DNA of 64,000 nt from Pyropia yezoensis (Eukaryota > Rhodophyta > Bangiophyceae > Bangiales > Bangiaceae): contig CM020619.1 in assembly GCA_009829735.1 (NCBI GenBank), positions 9,042,375 through 9,106,374 of the forward strand, given 5' to 3'. Position numbers and translations under genes: made by a program. Below are positions 12,456 to 23,619 of the stretch, piece after piece. The first letter of the stretch is position 1. Each line of letters begins with the position of its first letter. The notes beneath the pieces are model-generated. The model was not told the origin of the DNA. It did no database searches and saw only the letters and a program-made list of their open reading frames with translations.

Positions 12456-15400
12456 GCCGGTGCGCTCGCGCACTGCCGCCGCTGCTGCGCTTTCTTTAAT
12501 AACTACCAGCTGAACACACCAATCAAGGGGTTGCCGCGGGTCAAGGAGGTTGAGGACGAGGGGAGGGGGGGGGGGGAGGATGGGGGGAGAGGCTATTGAC
12601 GCCGACAGCGACCCACCTGTATAGAATCGTGCGTGTGGGGTCGTGCCGTGCGGGCGCCCTGCCACTCGCCACGCGACTTGTAGGGCGCGTAGATGGAGAA
12701 GACAAAAGAGACACGAGCCCATCCCCGTCCGTCGGACCAATACGCAGACTCTGGCCTGGCCCGTGCACAACGCCCCCGCTGCGGACGCCCCTCCAAATCC
12801 AAACCCCGCCGCGCCGCACACGCGCGTGGCTGGCCGACGCGACGCTGCGGTGGGGGATGTTCCGCCCCCTCCCCCCCTCCTCCGCCGCGGCGGCACACGG
12901 CAGACAGAATGTCCAGTGCCAGTCGGCCTTGCCACCCAGCGGTCCCCGCGGGTGCCGCTGCTCGCAAGGAAGCGATAACGCCGCCCCCCCACGGAGCTGT
13001 CCTGGGCGGCACGCGGCGAGCAGGTGATGACGCTGCTGAGTCAAAAAAAAAAAGAGAAAGGGGGGGGGGCAGCAAGGCAAGACAAGGGGGACACTACCCG
13101 AGGAGGGAAATGAATAGGAGGAAAAAACTGTGGCGATGCGGCGGATCCTATGTAGCGGAGGGGATCACGCCGGGGAGCAGGCGTTGGTCGGCGCAGCCGC
13201 ACGCGCCTCTCCTGGCGCCCCCTTTCGGCCTCGCGCCCTTGGTCGGCTTGGCGCCCGCACCCAGCCGGGAGCCCGCCCCCCGAAAAGCATCCCCTCACGC
13301 ACGCGCCATCCCGAGGGCGCCCCCATGGCGGCGCGCCCTCCGCTCCCCGCCCCCCCCGGGAAGACAGGCGGGCCTCCCCTCCCCCCCCCCACCTTTGTGC
13401 TGCCGCGTCACCTTCCCGCCGCCGCCGCCGCGCCGCCGCCGCCGCCGTCGCTACCTCCGCGCCCGCGCTCGCGGGTGAGGCCAGGGCGGCACCGGCCATT
13501 GGCGCCGCCGCGCTGGGCGCCGCTTCCCCCCCCTATCCTCCTTGCGCGCGCCCTACCGCGGGGAGGGGAAGGCCAGGCGGGGTGGGTGGGGGGGCGGTGC
13601 CGCCGCGTCACCAGCTGGCAGTGGCGGCGGCGGCGGCGGCGGTCATTTGCAGCGGCGGGGGCGTGGCGGCGATGCCAGGCAGTGGGGGGGGGGGGGGGGG
13701 GGGGGGGGGGGGATGCTGGTGCCGGCGCCCGCCCTGGAGCGGGGGCGGCGGGGGGTGGAGGGCGGTGGTGGGGGCGGTGACCGCACCGGCTGGCGACGCG
13801 AGGGGGGGGGGGGGAGTTGTGGACCGCCCAGAGTTGCACGCACCGCCTGGCCTTCCCAGGTCAAGAAGCGGCAGCAGCAAAGGCGGCGCTGGGGCGCATC
13901 GTCGGCAGGGAGGGACGCCCCTCCAACCATCGATTTGCGGGGTACGGGGGTGTAGCGCCCCCACTCCCCGCCTGCCCGGCCTCCCTCTCCCCGTGTCTCG
14001 CCGCCCCGCCCGTTTGGCCGTCCAGTCGGCACGGTAGCACATGCGGCCATGCACGGTCGCCCGCCGTCTGTCCCACCCGCCGCCATGCTTCCCGGTAGCG
14101 GCCGGTGCCGTGGGTGCTGCGGCTGCCGGAAAACGTGGCCACCGCCGCCTGGTACACCCCGCCGCCCGTCACCGACGCGCCATGCCAGATAGGGAGTGCA
14201 TTGGGGGCAGCGCGCCACGCGCGCGTGGGTCGGGCGCGCCCTCGAGCGGTCGCCCGCGCGCGCTCGGGAGACCGCCGTGGTCGGGTCGCGCCGCTGGCGG
14301 GGACCCAGGGCGTCAGCGTCCCCCGCCCTTCGAGCGCCCCCCCAACCCATGACTGGCAGGGGGGGGTCCCGCCCTCCGGATTGTCGCCCCTACCGCCGTC
14401 GCCCCGCACCGCAGCCCGTCTTTGCGCGGTGCCCCACCCCCCGCGTCCACGTGCTGTTGTCGCGGACGCGATCCATTTTCAAGGGGGGGGGTGGGGGAGG
14501 GTGGCGAGCCGACAGCCAACGCACCCCGAGGTGGTTGACAGGGCGTCGCGTAGAGAAGAAACCGCGCGACGTTCGCGGCGGCTACTGGGACGCCCGCAGT
14601 CGCATGGGTTCTGGCTTGGTGTCCCCCCCTGCCGCCACCTGAGAGTCCCGTCCGCTACGTACCTTAATTCGGCACTTCGCCCCCGCGGCCGCCGCTGTCA
14701 CCTCCACTCGCCGCCACTTTCATAGCGAGCCCGCACTCTTGTCCAATCGCCGTCGCCGTTGCTGCCTTGGCGCCGACATGTCTGGCCGCTTTTGTCAACG
14801 GGCAGAAGCGGGTGGGCAGGGGGAGGTGAGGTGTACCAGAAACAGAGCACCCGATGAGTGCGAGAGCGCGTCACGGGCGCGGACTGATAGAGAGGCCGCC
14901 GGAGACACGCTCGGCTCATCGGGGGGCAGCCATGCCGCACCGCCAGCCAACACAGCCCGCTGATCGCCGCTCTTGCCCTGCCGCCTGCCGCCCCCCGTAC
15001 CAACGACATCTCGTCCAGCGCCCGCCGCCCTCCTCCGTCCACCAAGCCGCCGACACCCCCTTTTGATACAGTGAGGATGTCGCGACGGACCACCGTACTA
15101 CTGACCTCAACAGCTTGGGAACGGCCTCACGGAACAGAGCATGGAGGAGGGCACGCACGGGGGGGTACGCGCGGTGTCTCGGCAGGAGCGGCTCGGTCCC
15201 AAACCTGCCAGCCGTCTGTGCCCCCGACCGCCATGGCGAACCCTCCACCGCCCCCGGTGCCGCCGTCGCCGTCGGCCTCTGGCGCCGTGTTCGTTCTCGC
15301 ATCCCTATCGCCGCGTTTCCGGTGACCGCCCAGTTGGGACGGGTGGCGCCGGCCACACCCTCAGCTTAGACTTCACAGCCGTCTGTATCCAGACCAGCGG

Positions 15401-16270
15401 CAGTGATGCCATGATGACAGGGACAAGCGACGAAAGAGACAAGCCACAGAGGCGCCGGGAGAGGCGATCAGTGCCCTCACGGGAGCGATAGCGGACACGA
15501 ACACCGGTGCCAATGTCCTGGGCTACGGGGTAGGAGCTCACTCAATCATTGTGTAGAAGAGTCCGTGGTGTGAGGTGGGACGGGTGACAGGTGGTCCCGC
15601 CCCCGCCCACGCTGGCTCTATGAATGTGGTTGCTTGCTTCTGTTCTGCGGTCGTGAGTGTGGAGGAGGGTGTGATCGTGGGTGCTGAACTCGTGGCATCG
15701 ACCCCTCGAGGCGCTTCCCCAGGTGGTGGCTGTCGATGCGGGGACGGGAAAGGGGGAGGGTAGGACGGACGATGCTCCAGCGTCTGATCGCGCCCCGCCA
15801 CCAGTTGGCACCGCCGCAGCCGTTCGCACACGTGCGGAAAAGAGGAGAACGGGGCGCGGCGGAGTACAATTGCCCGCTCGGGGGCAACGCATGCCACCAA
15901 GGGGCACCGCCGCCAGACGCCCCGGCGGCACCGCAGCGCAGCCCTCCCGTGATCGTCGACAGGCATCGAGCGCAGCTACGGCATCACTGCTGCAGCAGAG
16001 ATGGCGGCAGCGCGTGGCGAGCTTCCCCGTGGGTTCTCCTTCGTAGCGAGGCTTCGCCTCTCCCATCGCTGCCGCCGCCCTTACGCAGGACCGCCGTCAA
16101 CCCCCTGAAGGGCCTCTCTCGCTGCCATTGCAATCGCCGCTGCAACGGCCACTGCGGCTGCTTCCAGCACCGTCGCCACTGTCTGCCTGCACGGGCGCGT
16201 CCATGCCATGCCATATCCATGTTCAGGGAGGATCATTTCAAACTTGTTTCTTTGTCGGTGCGGTGTGTCC
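12456..16270. other. intergenic, G/C-tract-rich
   Basis: This 3.8-kb stretch lies between convergent genes. It holds many short homopolymers, including an uninterrupted run of 29 G at 13684-13712 and GCC/GGC microsatellites near 13420-13450. Frames on both strands are long only because of base bias (Arg/Pro/Gly/Ala runs). No domain is recognised. Confidence 0.4.
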
Positions 16271-18794
16271 TCAACCGGTGCGTTTGCCGCCCCCACCGCC
16301 GCCGCCGCCTTCGCCACCGCCACCGCCGCCTCCGCCACCGCCACCGCCGCTGCTGCCACCGCCGACGCCACCGGCGCCGCCAGCCCTAGCGCCACTGCCA
16401 CTGCCACTGGCGCCTGCGCCGGCGACTGCCCCGGCGCCGGCGCCACCGGCGTCTCCGCTGCCACCCCCGCGGCGGTCAATGGCGGTGGTGGCGGAGGAGA
16501 TCTGGTGCACCATCAGCCGGTGGCGCTTGAGGCTGTCGAGGCTGGCAAAGTTCCGCTCACAGACGGTGCAGTGGAAGGGCCGCCGCTTCTCGTGGACCGA
16601 CTGGACGTGCTTAGAGAGGTTGCCCCGTTCAGAGAAGAACCGTCCACACTCCTCCTCGGGACATTGAAAGGGCCGCAGCTTGAGGTGTACAACCCGGTTG
16701 TGCTTCTGGGGGGGGTTTGGTAGGAGAAGCACGTGGAGGAGGGAAGGATCACACATCCAGGAGAGCACACATGCATGCAAACAGTCCAAAGTGCATCGGA
16801 TGGGAGGCCAGTGGACCCATTATAGGGACAGAGCCCCATAGGCCATACGCCATGGTTAAGTGCGATCAAGAGACGACGAGCGTTGCAAGCAGAGTGGGAA
16901 CGGTGCAAGAAAGCAACGACGGAGGCAGCAGCCAGTCAGCCTACCTCCATAACCACCATTGGACTGTCAGTAGGGCCTGCTGTTGGTGCGCCGGCATGCA
17001 AGCCCAGTGGACCCGGCCTTGCCGTCGGCCTCAAGAGCCGCTGATGGAGACCGCATCAGCACGAGCCCCGTACCCCCGCTGCCCACAAAGACGGGGTGCC
17101 GCGAAAGAGAAATGCATCCGCTCCATGCCCACCCCCCCCCCCGCCCTCCCCCTCCCTCTGTGTCCCCCTATCGTGGCGCCTACCTTCATATCCCCCCGAG
17201 TCTTGAAAGCAAAGCCACACACCTCGCACGCAAACGGCCGGTCCTGCCCGTCCTGGCGCGCCCGCTTGCTCCTCGATCGGCCCCGACCGTCGGCGCCGCT
17301 GCCCAGTGATCCAGATGGGCGAGGTGGCTCGGCGCCGCCGCCAGCCCCGACACCACCAGCACCGTATTCCGATAGCGATGGCGACGTCTGTGAGCCGCTG
17401 ACACCCGCACTGCCGCCACCGGCACCGCCACCACCGCCACCCCCCCCGCCACCACCCCCGCCGCCGCCACCGGCTCCACTGTGCGCGCTGCCGCCGCCTT
17501 GCAGGGGGGCCGAGCGTGCGGCGGCGGCTGCGGCGGCGCTACTGCCAGCCCGTGCAATGGTGGCAACGCCACTGCTGCTCACCTCCCCGTAGTGCGGCGG
17601 CGGCGGCGGCCGTGGCGGCGGCGGCGGTGGTGGTGGTGGTGGTGGCGGTGGTGGCAGCGGCGGTGGTGGCGGTCGGCCAGTGACACTGGGCGCGGCGCCC
17701 GCCTGCCACGGTGGCCCAGCCGCCGCCGGCGCCTGCCCAGTGGTGGACCACGGGGGCGGCGAGAAAGACGACTGCGGCGGCAGCGGCGGCAGCGGCAAGG
17801 AAGGCAGGCCTTCTATGCAGGGTGGGGGGGGGTTTCTTTGGGGCAGACTGCCCCCCGCTGGCCACGCCCCCGCCCCCGCCGCACTGATGGTGGCGCCGGG
17901 CAAGAAGCCACCCGGCCAGTGACCGGGCGAGAGGGGATGCCACTGACGGGCGGGCAGAGTTATCGCCCCGTCCCCCTCGGAGCGCAGCGCGTTGACGCTG
18001 GGCACCCACGGGGGGTGGCCCGCTGGCGAGCTGCTCCGCATCGGATGGCCGCGCTCGGCAGAGAGGCCCCCTCTGTCGCCGGGTCCCCACATCGACGGCC
18101 GAGTTGGCCCGGCGGGAGGAGGCCCGCGCAGCAAAGACAGGGCCAGCCGCACGGGTGCTTGGGTGGCCCGCGGCAGTGGGGGACGAGGCGGCCCAACGCC
18201 TAGCCCTCTGTTCATCATGGGAAACAGTGCCGGCTGTAACGGCGCGCCGCTGCTGGGGCCGTCCACGTCGCCACTGCTACCGCCGTTACCGCCGCCGCCG
18301 CCACCGCCGCCGCCGTTGAGGCCATAGCCGCCAGCCGGAGTTCCGGCAGCGACCGCCGCCGCCGTCGGGTAGGTCGGACCACGGGGTGCCAACAACGGCG
18401 GCGGGGCAGCCAGGCGACGGTCGTCACGCCCCTCATACCACGCTATGGTGGGGGCGGCGTGCGTCAAAGCAGGCGGCGGCGGCTGCGGCCGCGGCGATGG
18501 CGGCGGCGGCGGCCCCTGCAGCAGCTGCCCAGTGACGGTCCCCCCCCCGTCTGGCTGCCTTATCGGCAGCGGATGTGGAGGCGGTAGTGGCACCAGTGGT
18601 GGGGAGGTCGTCTTCGGCAGGTCCCTCGCGGCGGTGGCGGCGGGCGGGGAGTTGAGGAGGAAGCGAATGTGGTGTTTGTCCCGGCCGTTGCCGTCGCCAC
18701 CCTCACCGCCGCCGTACGAGGCCGGTCCAGGCGGGTTCTTACCAGGCATGGCGGTCCCAAAAGATGCGCACGCGCCGAGTGCGACACACGTCAT
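16271..18794 (-). CDS. C2H2 zinc-finger protein with three fingers
   Basis: Two exons: 18794-17184 and 16705-16271, with a 478-nt phase-0 intron (donor GTAGGC, acceptor CCCAG). The product is 681 residues. The intron splits the first finger. Joining gives CEVCGFAF...MKKHNRVVH, an exact C-x2-C-x12-H-x4-H. Finger two is C-x4-C-x12-H-x4-H and finger three C-x2-C-x12-H-x4-H, linked by HLKLRPF and HEKRRPF, like the classical TGEKP linker. The first about 510 residues are Pro/Gly-rich and low-complexity, and the tail after the fingers is Gly/Ala-rich. It is probably a nuclear DNA-binding regulator. I used the first ATG (18794); the N-terminus is the least certain part. Other introns inside the Pro-rich part cannot be excluded. 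Confidence 0.8.
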
Positions 18795-19833
18795 GGCCGG
18801 TGCGGCGCGGTCAGAGGGGTGGACCACGCTGGAGGGGCGCGGCGGGCAGAGGTCAAGAGAGCAATGGGGGAGGGTGAAGCGGAGGTGATGGTGGACGTGC
18901 AGTCCGACGAGGGAGAGTTTCCAAGGCGGAGGACGGATGGGGGGAAGGATGGCGGGGTGCAGAGAGGAAATGGCAGAGAGACCAGCAGCAGCAGCGTCGC
19001 GAGATGTGGCGGCGTCGGGCCACAGCCGCGGTAGTGTACGTCGGCTACCCCAGGTGCGGTGGGCCTGGCGGGTGGACTACGGGGAGTGTGGGGAACGGGG
19101 AGTGGTCTAGCAACAGCGCCGACGACCGGGCAATCCCGCCGGCCGTAACCCCCGCAGCGGGGGGCTCTGGCGTATCGCCGCGCAGGCCTCCGCGGGGTGC
19201 GGCGTGACGTGGAGGGGGAGGGGGGGGTGGGCACTCATGAAAGCAAGCGAGGAGACGGCCACCTCGGGCAGGGGGCAGGCGATCCTTTGTCGCGCCCCCT
19301 TGCCACCCCATCCACCCACCCCTCCCCCCCTCTCTGCCGCCGCTGTTGGGGAAATTGGCTGCCGCTTGCGTCTGTTGTTTGAGCGAGGGGGGATCTGCGC
19401 AAAGCAGAGCGTGGAACGGGAGGGGGAGGGGGGCCAACGACGACAGGCGCATCGAGAAGAGGGGGGAAAAGCAGGGGGGGTGGGGTGGGGTGGCGCCGGG
19501 CGATGGTGTTTGTGTTGTGGTTTTTGGTGAGAAACGGTAGGCGCCTCACGCCGGCGCCGCGCGCCGGCTAGAAGGCAACCTTTGCCTCACGATGATTGAG
19601 GGGCAGTCTGGGCGGGCGGGCAGAAGGGCGGCCGGGCGGGCAGGCGGGCGCAGGCGGGCAGGTGAGCGGGCGGGGCTCAGTCCCACTGCAGCCGAGTCGA
19701 CCCGCAAGGCCGTGTTGACGAGAGGGCGGGGGGGGGGTAGAAAGACCTACTCTCTCGAGTTGGCGGTCTGCGGATGAGAGTACCCGCCTGTGGTCCACGT
19801 CGGCTGCTGGAGGTCCATGATGGCGGCTTGCAG

Positions 19834-19893
19834 GTGGCGACCGACGCGCGTAGGTGGCGACCGACGCGTGTAGGTGGCGACCGACGCGTCCAG
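19834..19893 (+). repeat. 3 x 20-bp tandem repeat
   Basis: Three adjacent 20-bp units starting GTGGCGACCGACGCG, at 19834-19853, 19854-19873 and 19874-19893. They differ only in the last few bases. No function is evident. Confidence 0.85.
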
Positions 19894-20720
19894 GTGCATC
19901 TTCTGCAGACCGTGGAAGCGCCGCAGCGACACTGGGAATGCGGCACCGTTACGCTAGCTTATTTCTCGTCAAGAAAAAAAATAGAGCCACGCCTACAACG
20001 CAAGGGCGGGCGATTGATTGGTTCGACGTCGGCTGTGCGTGATCTCTCTGCTCCTTTTGTCTTTTTGATACAACTGTTGCTCTATAAATATGGTCAGGTG
20101 CTTCCGACGGCACGCGCACCCGCATCAGCTGATCATTTGACGATAGCGAGCAGGGCGCGTCTTGAGAGGGTGATCTCAGGAGAGGTCACTGATGATATAC
20201 TGTAAGATGTAATTAAGCACAATTTCACATTAATGCACCCAAAAATGAGAGCAATGTATATCTATCTGGGTATCTAGGTAACTAGATGTCTTGCTATGGC
20301 TCTGAACGTGTGCAACGGCACCTCATTGGCCAGCTCTTTTCTTTTGTGCTGACCATTGGCTTTGGTTACAGTTCTTGCTTGCCGGCTCCACCACGTGCAA
20401 GACCTCTTTCTATCAGCCCGTGCGGCTCCGCGGGCTCTGCTGTATTCCCGTCCCAGACCACGTCTCACTCAACCGCCGTACGAGCTTCAACGAGTCTTGG
20501 TGAAAGAAATGGGGAGTGACAGCTGTCTGTCGCCACTCACCGCGGTGCCAAAGCAAAGCGACTTGCGTGCGCACAGACACTAGATAGATAGTCTACGAGC
20601 AAGCACACGACATGTCGAATTGACTCTTACAGAGCTCTGCGCCTGGCGGGGGGGAGGGTGGATGCATGTGGAACGAGGACGGACGTATGTTTGGCTGATG
20701 GGGTGGCAAAGGAGGTGACT

Positions 20721-21101
20721 TTAGAACATCTTGTTCCCCCGAGGCTGGCGTGGCATCGTGCGTACGAGCTGTGGTAGGGTCGCAACGTCCCCTCCGCCAG
20801 TGATGGTACATCGTTTTCTCCTCCACGGGACCTGCTCGGGCTGCGTGGGCGCCCGCGTTGCGCTCTTTCCAAACAGCGGGTCAGCGAATGGGTCGATCAT
20901 GCCGAGGTTGACGGCAATCAGTACCCTGCTTACAGCACCCCCCGCTCTCACGCTTTCATCAACCGCTGGGACACTCTCCCTCCCTCCCCCCCCCCCCACC
21001 GCCAGCTGGAATCTGCTGAAATACGCCATCATCTCGCGTGTGCGCTTGTCGCGCAGACGTCTGCTTCCCGAAGCACACGAGAGAGCCTGGCTACACTCCA
21101 T
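20721..21101 (-). CDS. weak hypothetical open frame
   Basis: From the ATG at 21101 an open frame of 126 residues runs to TAA at 20721. Its middle (LIAVNLGMIDPFADPLFGK) looks less biased than typical shadow frames, and the surrounding DNA is less GC-rich. There is no domain match, no signal peptide and a poly-Gly interruption. It may be a fragment of an old gene or chance. Confidence 0.2.
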   Translation of the reverse strand: MECSQALSCASGSRRLRDKRTREMMAYFSRFQLAVGGGGGRESVPAVDESVRAGGAVSRVLIAVNLGMIDPFADPLFGKSATRAPTQPEQVPWRRKRCTITGGGDVATLPQLVRTMPRQPRGNKMF

Positions 21102-21688
21102 ACCCGGTTCTTCAAGAGCCCAAAGAAAAAGCCTCCTGGGGTGCAAGCCCCTGTGGGCTCCGCTTGGTGGGTCGCCCGCGTTGGCCTAGGAACGGCACGC
21201 CCTGGCGACGGCGGTGGCGGCGGCCGCCACACAACGCCAGATGCGTCGGTCGTGCCTGTCGCAACCCATCCTCTCGTGTCTACTCTTTTGCAACGAACAC
21301 ACCACGACTGTAGTTAATCAAGTGAATTAACTGTTGTGCTGTTTTTGGGGTGTGGCCGTCAGTCCGTCTCGTCGGCGTGCCGCAGCCAGCCTTTATCTTT
21401 AGTACGTGCACGCGCGGGCCAACAGACGGGGCATTCGTAGCTTGGGCACTTCTTTTTCGTGGTGCCGCGCATCCGCGTATGACCGGGCCCCCCTCTCCAG
21501 TGTGTCACTCGAGCCCCGTCGTCTCCCCTGGGCTGGTGCCGGCCCGTCTGCCGACTAGCAGCCGGTCATGCTGCACCCGTAGCTACCGGACTGCGCCCCT
21601 CGGGGGACGACGGGGGGCGCGCAGCACGTCTACAGACGTGCTCCTGTCGCCCCTCACGCGGTCGAGAAGGCCTGCGATTTCACACTAC

Positions 21689-21849
21689 GTGGTGGGACCC
21701 CTGTGCGGGCACGCAGTTACGCTCGTGCCGCCTCCCCCCGCCCCGCCGCCACTGCGGCGTCGTCCGTGTGCCCACACAGAGGCTCTCCCCCACCAGCTGA
21801 TGCGCACGCTGCAGCAAGTGTCCGCGTGCCCGCACAGAGGCCCCACCAC
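21689..21849. repeat. imperfect inverted repeat, possible hairpin
   Basis: The 26 bp at 21689-21714 and 21824-21849 are inverted copies matching at 24 of 26 positions (core CTGTGCGGGCACGC). A third, direct, diverged copy of the right arm lies near 21772-21800. The spacer is 109 bp. It could fold as a hairpin or be an eroded small transposon. Confidence 0.6.
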
Positions 21850-23619
21850 CAGCTGGTCACTCCCAGTTAAGACCCCCTCTGAGCGGTCATAGAGGTTTTC
21901 GAAGTATTGCCAGCGCTCCATTGGTGGCCGGTGAACATCTGAGGGGTCTGAGCCCACTGATTGGTGACAGCACAGAATATCAGCAGGAACACTGAAGAAG
22001 CTCCGAAGTCGGAAACGTGGCATGATGCACCCCGCCAGATTGCTCGAGTGGGGGCGCCCTGCTTGAATTCATGGACACTTGACGTTGCTGGTGCCCCGCT
22101 TTAGAGAGTTTTCGTGATGAATGATTCAAACGGCTCCAGACCTTTCACTTCCGCGACTGATTGACTTGGCCGTTTCGCAGGTGTCGACTCGCCATGGATC
22201 CACACCTCGGGAGGGATTCACGCGCGGCGCACACACCAGGTGACTCCCTCGCCCTTCTCAGTGATTGCGCAGGGAGCATACATGCACAATGAGTGCGGCT
22301 GGAAAATCTTCACCAACTGCGAGACCTCATAGCGAACCCAGTCAAGGTGCACAGGCAGGAGAGAGGAATAGGGCCTCGTAGCGAAAAAGTGAGCAACGGT
22401 TCCAGGGGTTCCAATGGGACAGGAAGAATCAGCAAGTCATCGCGTATCCGCTCATACATGCACCTGTTCAAGAAAAGCGACGCACACGACCGTTCTTGGG
22501 CTCCAAAGACAGTACAGGTCCCGTTGATATCGCTTTTCAGCCGTATTGACGCCAGCTGGCTACTTCTTACGTTCGGTGTAGGACAGAGGCCTACTTCTGT
22601 CTCGGGTGGAAGACGTTCCTGGGCGCTGGTTCGACTGCATCGGCAAAGGATGCGCTCAGGCTGCCCGCATGCCGGGACTTGGTGGTGCAGCTCCCGCGGT
22701 TACCCTCACGCCGACGGCGCGCAAAGGCCACACAGACCACGCATGTTTTACAAGACATTCAAATTATGTAACACGTGGCTCTGTAATGAGCCAATACGCT
22801 ATGTCCGCTCTTAACTGGGCACCATGGTGGGGCCTCTGCCCGAGCGTTATAAACGCGTTTGGGCACACGGACGCCTCCCATGCCGCCGCCACCCCCCCCC
22901 CGGCCCAGTGTATGTACACCCAACTGCCACCACCACCGTTCAAGGGGGGGGAGTGGTCAACCGTACCCGACCGCTTGGGCTTGCTCGGCCACGGCGCTGC
23001 CAATGTGACCCGAAGCGGCAGGGGAGGCGCGTCAACGGTGCGCCTGCGCGTGCGGGCGGAGCGATGCCAGTCGCGAGTGCCCCCAAGCGCGAGCAGCGGC
23101 AAGGTGACCTCGCCGGGGCGGCGTGTGCCACGGCTATTTATTATTTATTGGCCAACAGGAGGAGGGAGGGAGGGGACAGTGGGGGCGACGGGGGGGAAGG
23201 GAAAACTGGGAAGGCGGTGCGCGGCGCGGCGGGTCGCCGGCCCCACCCACCCGCGCCGCCGAGGTCCACGCCCCGTCCGTGTGCCATCCCCCCCCCACCA
23301 GCGGTCAGCGCCCAAGCGTGGACAGCACACAATGAAAACAGCCGACGGCGGCACCCCCCCCCCCACCCCCCCCCCCCCCCCACCTCCCCACTTCCCCTCG
23401 CCGACTCGGACCGACCCGTCGACCAGCAGACGCGCGTGAAGCAGCGCACGCGTCACGCCGCAGCTTCACGTCCCTGCGCCCTAGATACTGTACCCCCTGC
23501 CGCCATCTCCTCCCACACACGCGGCGCCACCCCCCGCAGACGTCTCCTCTCGCACACGCGGCGGCGGTAGGAGCGCCACCACCCTCCCCCTCCTCACACC
23601 TGCCCGCCGCCGAGCAACC

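Larger units (their letters stand above)
18795..23619. other. large gene-poor stretch with small repeats
   Basis: Nearly 5 kb upstream of the zinc-finger gene. The part from about 19950 to 22800 is clearly less GC-rich than the rest of the window and contains TATA-like sequence at 20080-20090 and microsatellite-like GATA/ATCT runs near 20260. From 22860 to 23600 it returns to G/C tracts. Small repeats and one weak open frame are listed separately. No gene family is recognised; old transposon debris is plausible. Confidence 0.35.

Noticed and set aside
20082-20094. TATAAATATGG as a gene promoter or start
   Set aside because: The ATG opens only a 16-codon frame and no gene follows.
22615-22640. 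GGTTCGA resembling a tRNA T-loop
   Set aside because: No matching T-stem, anticodon arm or acceptor stem around it.
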